From Heyndrickxia sporothermodurans (GTDB lineage: Bacteria; Bacillota; Bacilli; Bacillales; Bacillaceae_C), in the NCBI RefSeq assembly GCF_016785185.1, contig NZ_JAEKDY010000140.1: a stretch of DNA of 8,014 nucleotides; one strand, written 5' to 3'. A program made the translations under genes and the position numbers. A model generated the notes under the pieces. It worked only from the letters and a program-made list of their open reading frames with translations, was not told the origin of the DNA and searched no databases. Of this stretch, positions 6,021 through 8,014 are shown piece by piece (the stretch's first letter is position 1; each line of letters opens with the position of its first letter).

Positions 6021-6023
6021 CAA
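5996..6023 (-). promoter_or_regulatory. Possible distal promoter of the peptidase gene
   Basis: On the minus strand TTGGAA (6023-6018), a 16-base spacer and TATATT (6001-5996). The -35 is identical to that of the proximal lrp promoter and the inverted repeat at 5995-6020 lies across it. The leader would be about 120 bases. The AT-rich surroundings make the -10 assignment tentative. Confidence 0.4.
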
Positions 6024-6065
6024 AAAATTTTATTTAATTTTACTAGTATTCTTTTTCCGGGGGAT

Positions 6066-6106
6066 ACAAAAAGGACTGGGAGTGATAGTTAAGACCCCAA
6101 TCCTTT
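6066..6106 (-). terminator. Rho-independent terminator closing the upstream remnant block
   Basis: On the minus strand AAAGGATTGGG (6106-6096) pairs with CCCAGTCCTTT (6080-6070), with one T-G wobble, followed by a run of T (TTTTTG). On the plus strand the same stem has a mismatch and no T-tract, so it points leftward. It lies about 85 bases after the coiled-coil fragment's stop and separates that block from the peptidase promoters. Confidence 0.75.
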
Positions 6107-6192
6107 ATAAAAAAAACGACTTCAATTAGCGAATATTTATTTGTTGATTTTCTATCTAATAAGAACATCAGTCCAGATTCGGATTTTTCGCA

Positions 6193-6705
6193 TCATCTTT
6201 CGGTTCCACTTATTTTTTTCGAAAACCGACGTAATGGCATGGTAATTCTCCAAGAGCGAGAGCTTTCCATATTTCTGATTTTCATGTTTTTCTTCTCTAT
6301 GTCATTTTTAAGTTTTAAAATAAACACGTCTTTCTCTTCTATTTCCTTTTTAAAATCGACATAAGGAGTCGATTCGTCCGTTATTCCACCATCTTGATTC
6401 TTTAGTTTATTTCGAAGGCTTGAAATGGTCTTATCTCTATCTTTAATTTTTTTATTGAAGTTTTCTTTTATCTTTTCCGATTTAGATAACATGATTTCAA
6501 AGCCTTTTTCTAGCCTGTCTCTCATTTCATCTGAAGAACAGGACGTGATTGGGCCGATTGGTTGTTTTAATTGAATGGATTCAAGCTTTATTTCAAGTGG
6601 CTGTTTCACACCCTCCGTATTTCTATCATAAATATGGTCAATCCCATTTTTCGCTAAGAAGCTAATAAAATTTTCATAGTTTTTTTGATGAACAAAAATG
6701 TAAGG
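6193..6705 (-). pseudogene. C-terminal fragment of a coiled-coil, glycosyltransferase-associated protein
   Basis: The frame is open for 170 codons after a TAG at 6706-6708. No ATG, GTG or TTG occurs before the GTG at 6609, and that GTG sits only two bases after GGAGG, too close for normal initiation. The conceptual peptide therefore looks like the end of a longer protein. After NGIDHIYDRNTEGV (about 22-35 of this frame) comes a Lys/Glu-rich helical, coiled-coil-like stretch, roughly 60-150 with a break at NQDGGITDESTPY. The tail is SSRSWRITMPLRRFSK. The S-x-SWR-x-T-x-PLR tail is known from the C-terminal side of bacterial cell-surface glycosyltransferases, often following such coiled coils. 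No catalytic glycosyltransferase domain is present. The upstream end overlaps the gerAB remnant in another frame, so the junction between the two lies near 6660-6680. If GTG 6609 is used after all, the product would be a 138-residue soluble protein. Confidence 0.55.
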
Positions 6706-6842
6706 CTAAGGCTTATTGGTATAGCGATCAATATCCCCATGACAGTCCCATCAAAACGATACTCTATTAAAATTTTAGGAACAAACATAATGACATTGAT
6801 CAGCATGTTTATTAATACAAGATATAAAAAATAACGATTCAA
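6654..6842 (-). pseudogene. GerAB-family spore germination permease, truncated to its first membrane segments
   Basis: The first ~55 of 62 codons resemble the N-terminus of B subunits of germinant receptors (endospore germination permeases, normally about 360-370 residues and 10 membrane helices). NRYFLYLVLINMLINVIMFVP is helix 1, then ILIEYRFDGTVMGILIAIPISLSLTFLF helix 2, ending at IKKTMK. Then ILLAS and a stop follow, where the family would continue with a Phe-Pro-rich loop and eight more helices. The TTG start at 6842 is well supported: AAAGGAG lies seven bases upstream and overlaps the stop of the gerA-like gene, the usual coupled gerA-gerB order. The rest of the gene is missing and replaced by the coiled-coil protein tail, which is read in a different frame across the same bases. 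The product could not work as a germinant receptor subunit. Confidence 0.7.
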
Positions 6843-6854
6843 CGTCCTGCTCCT

Positions 6855-7952
6855 TTACCCGTTTCCTAGATTTTTCTTTGATTTATTTTGAACGAGGGTA
6901 AAAAACGGTTCACCAAAACTATCCAGTTTCACAAAATAGGCAATAATCATAAAGAATCCAATGACAACACCTAGTAACCCAAATAAGGTAGCTAACACTA
7001 ACACAAAGTATTTCAACACCCTAATCGCAAAGCTAAACGAATTGATAGGTACCACAAAATTTGAAATCGCAACGGCGGATACAAGAATAATCATGATATT
7101 ACTAACTAGATCCGCTTCTGTAGCAGCCTGTCCTAAAATCAAACCGCCAACGGTTGTAGCAGTCGGACCAATCGCCTTGGGCAAACGGATACTAGCTTCT
7201 GTCAATAATTCCATCATAAATAGCATCAATAATACTTCAATAAAAGAGGGATAGGGCACACCTGTACGGCTTCCAGCGATCGATATCGCTAATTGAGCTC
7301 TAAAAACCTCTGGGTTATAACTTGTTAGAGCAACATATAACCCAGGTAACGTAATACTCAAGAAAAATCCGATATAGCGCAGCACCTGCAGAAATCTTCC
7401 GACCCAATAGGTTTGATAGATATCCTCCATTGAAGCCATAAAATCCTTCATTACTGTAGGCAAAATGACAGCAAATGGTGAACCAGAAGTAAGCAGGATT
7501 ACTTTTCCACCAGCTAAGTTTACGGCTACCCTGTCCGGTCTCTCACTCACCAGCATGACAGGGAACAGCGACCGATTACTTTTTTTTATAATATCCAGCA
7601 GCTGTTCCCCCGATTGAAACATTTGAACTTCAACGGAAGAAAGAAAATTTTTTATTCTTTCTAAAACAACGGGATCAACATATTGAGTATCATGGAGAAT
7701 CATTACTTTTGTTTGCGATGTCGTTCCAATCGTCATAGATTCTACAGTTAAAGTAGTGGACGGGTATCGCTGACGAATGAGTCCTAGATTTGTAGGCAGG
7801 CTTTCACTAAATCCAGATTGCGGGCCTTGGGTAGTGGTTTCAATGGTAGTATCTAAAACCGCATTATTTTGATCAATTTTACTATCTGAGTCAATTTCAT
7901 AATTGCTCTTTTTAAAAATACAGAATCCTACAGAATTTCTAAAATATATTTT
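6855..7952 (-). pseudogene. GerA-family spore germination protein (receptor A subunit), 5'-truncated
   Basis: The A subunit of a germinant receptor sits in the spore inner membrane, normally has about 460-540 residues, and acts with B and C subunits. Here the first ATG (7736) gives 293 residues, but the frame stays open upstream to a TAA at 7953-7955. Those codons are family-like (TTTQGPQSGFSESLPTN, then LIRQRYPSTTLTVES), yet contain no ATG, GTG or TTG. So the true N-terminal ~150-200 residues are lost. Counting from ATG 7736, what remains is the end of the soluble domain (about 1-110) and the membrane domain: GFFLSITLPGLYVAL near 123-137, PSFIEVLLMLFMMELLTEASIRLP near 163-186 and the conserved GPTATTVGGLILGQAA near 190-205. 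Further helices follow at about 210-230 and 240-268. The stop overlaps the ribosome site of the gerAB-like remnant. Conserved membrane-core motifs without internal stops suggest recent loss. Confidence 0.8.
7919..7936. repeat. 8-bp direct repeat near the gerA break
   Basis: TACAGAAT occurs at 7919-7926 and again at 7929-7936, two bases apart. It lies where gerA-like coding similarity fades and unrelated sequence begins. It could be a trace of a rearrangement or insertion/excision, or chance in AT-rich DNA. Confidence 0.3.
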
Positions 7953-7964
7953 TAAAAACAGAAA

Positions 7965-8014
7965 TCATGCTACTTGTTGCTGATTTAATTGTACATTAAT
8001 TCGGTCTGCGGCTA
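7965..8014 (-). CDS. Possible C-terminal end of an unknown protein entering from the right edge
   Basis: A minus-strand frame open at the window edge reads AADRINVQLNQQQVA and ends with TGA at 7965-7967. The hydrophilic, Gln-rich tail has the look of a real protein end, but 15 codons do not allow a family call. The other two minus frames contain stops in this stretch. If real, it is the gene now sitting where the missing front of the gerA-like gene should be, possibly part of an inserted element. Confidence 0.25.
   Translation of the reverse strand, partial: AADRINVQLNQQQVA

Noticed and set aside
6152..6196. 14-codon frame (MMRKIRIWTDVLIR) overlapping the stop of the coiled-coil fragment in an ATGATGA-like arrangement
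   Set aside because: The overlap resembles translational coupling to a following gene, but the frame ends at once, has only a weak ribosome site and cannot be assigned. At most it is a stub of a lost neighbour.
6961..7254. Plus-strand open frame of 97 codons
   Set aside because: It is antisense to the gerA-like membrane domain, has no ribosome site and no family resemblance. The other plus-strand frames (for example 212-394, 565-810, 2609-2890, 5551-5774) were rejected for the same reason.

Overview
The window looks like a low-GC, endospore-forming Firmicute of the Bacillaceae type. The DNA is AT-rich, Shine-Dalgarno sequences are strong (AAAGGAGGT, TAGGAGGTG), TTG and GTG starts appear, and there are remnants of a spore-germination receptor operon. 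The species cannot be told from the sequence alone. Every gene supported here lies on the minus strand, so transcription runs from high to low coordinates.

Layout, in the direction of transcription. (1) 8014-6193 is a damaged region. It starts with the C-terminal end of an unknown frame, followed by a 5'-truncated gerA-family germinant-receptor A gene (6855-7952). Next is the first ~55 codons of a gerAB-family permease gene (6654-6842). This breaks off into the tail of an unrelated coiled-coil protein whose S-x-SWR-x-T-x-PLR end is typical of bacterial glycosyltransferases (6193-6705). A terminator (6066-6106) closes the block. (2) 6023-4010 holds an intact cytosolic prolyl-oligopeptidase-family (S9) peptidase with its own upstream promoters and a strong terminator. 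(3) 3875-103 is a peptide-uptake operon: an Lrp/AsnC regulator, dppA (D-aminopeptidase), dppB and dppC (permeases), and dppD (ATPase), which is cut off after about 67 codons by unrelated DNA reaching the left edge.

How the genes fit together: DppB and DppC form the channel of a dipeptide/oligopeptide ABC importer, DppD would be one ATPase, DppA cleaves D-amino-acid peptides such as those from cell-wall turnover or sporulation, and the S9 peptidase degrades peptides in the cytosol. The Lrp-like protein is the obvious local regulator. Its promoter carries a perfect palindrome (GGAATATT-N7-AATATTCC), and a closely related one (GAATATATT-N8-AATATATTC) lies over a promoter-like site upstream of the peptidase gene. 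This suggests that one small regulon covers both units. With dppD cut, the importer as seen here is probably not functional unless other ATPases in the genome supply the energy.

The most interesting points are the shared palindromes over the lrp and peptidase promoters, the 7-bp tandem repeat between dppA and dppB, and signs of rearrangement at both ends of the window. I see no rRNA, tRNA or CRISPR, and no complete insertion sequence. I found no clear candidate for a wholly new system.
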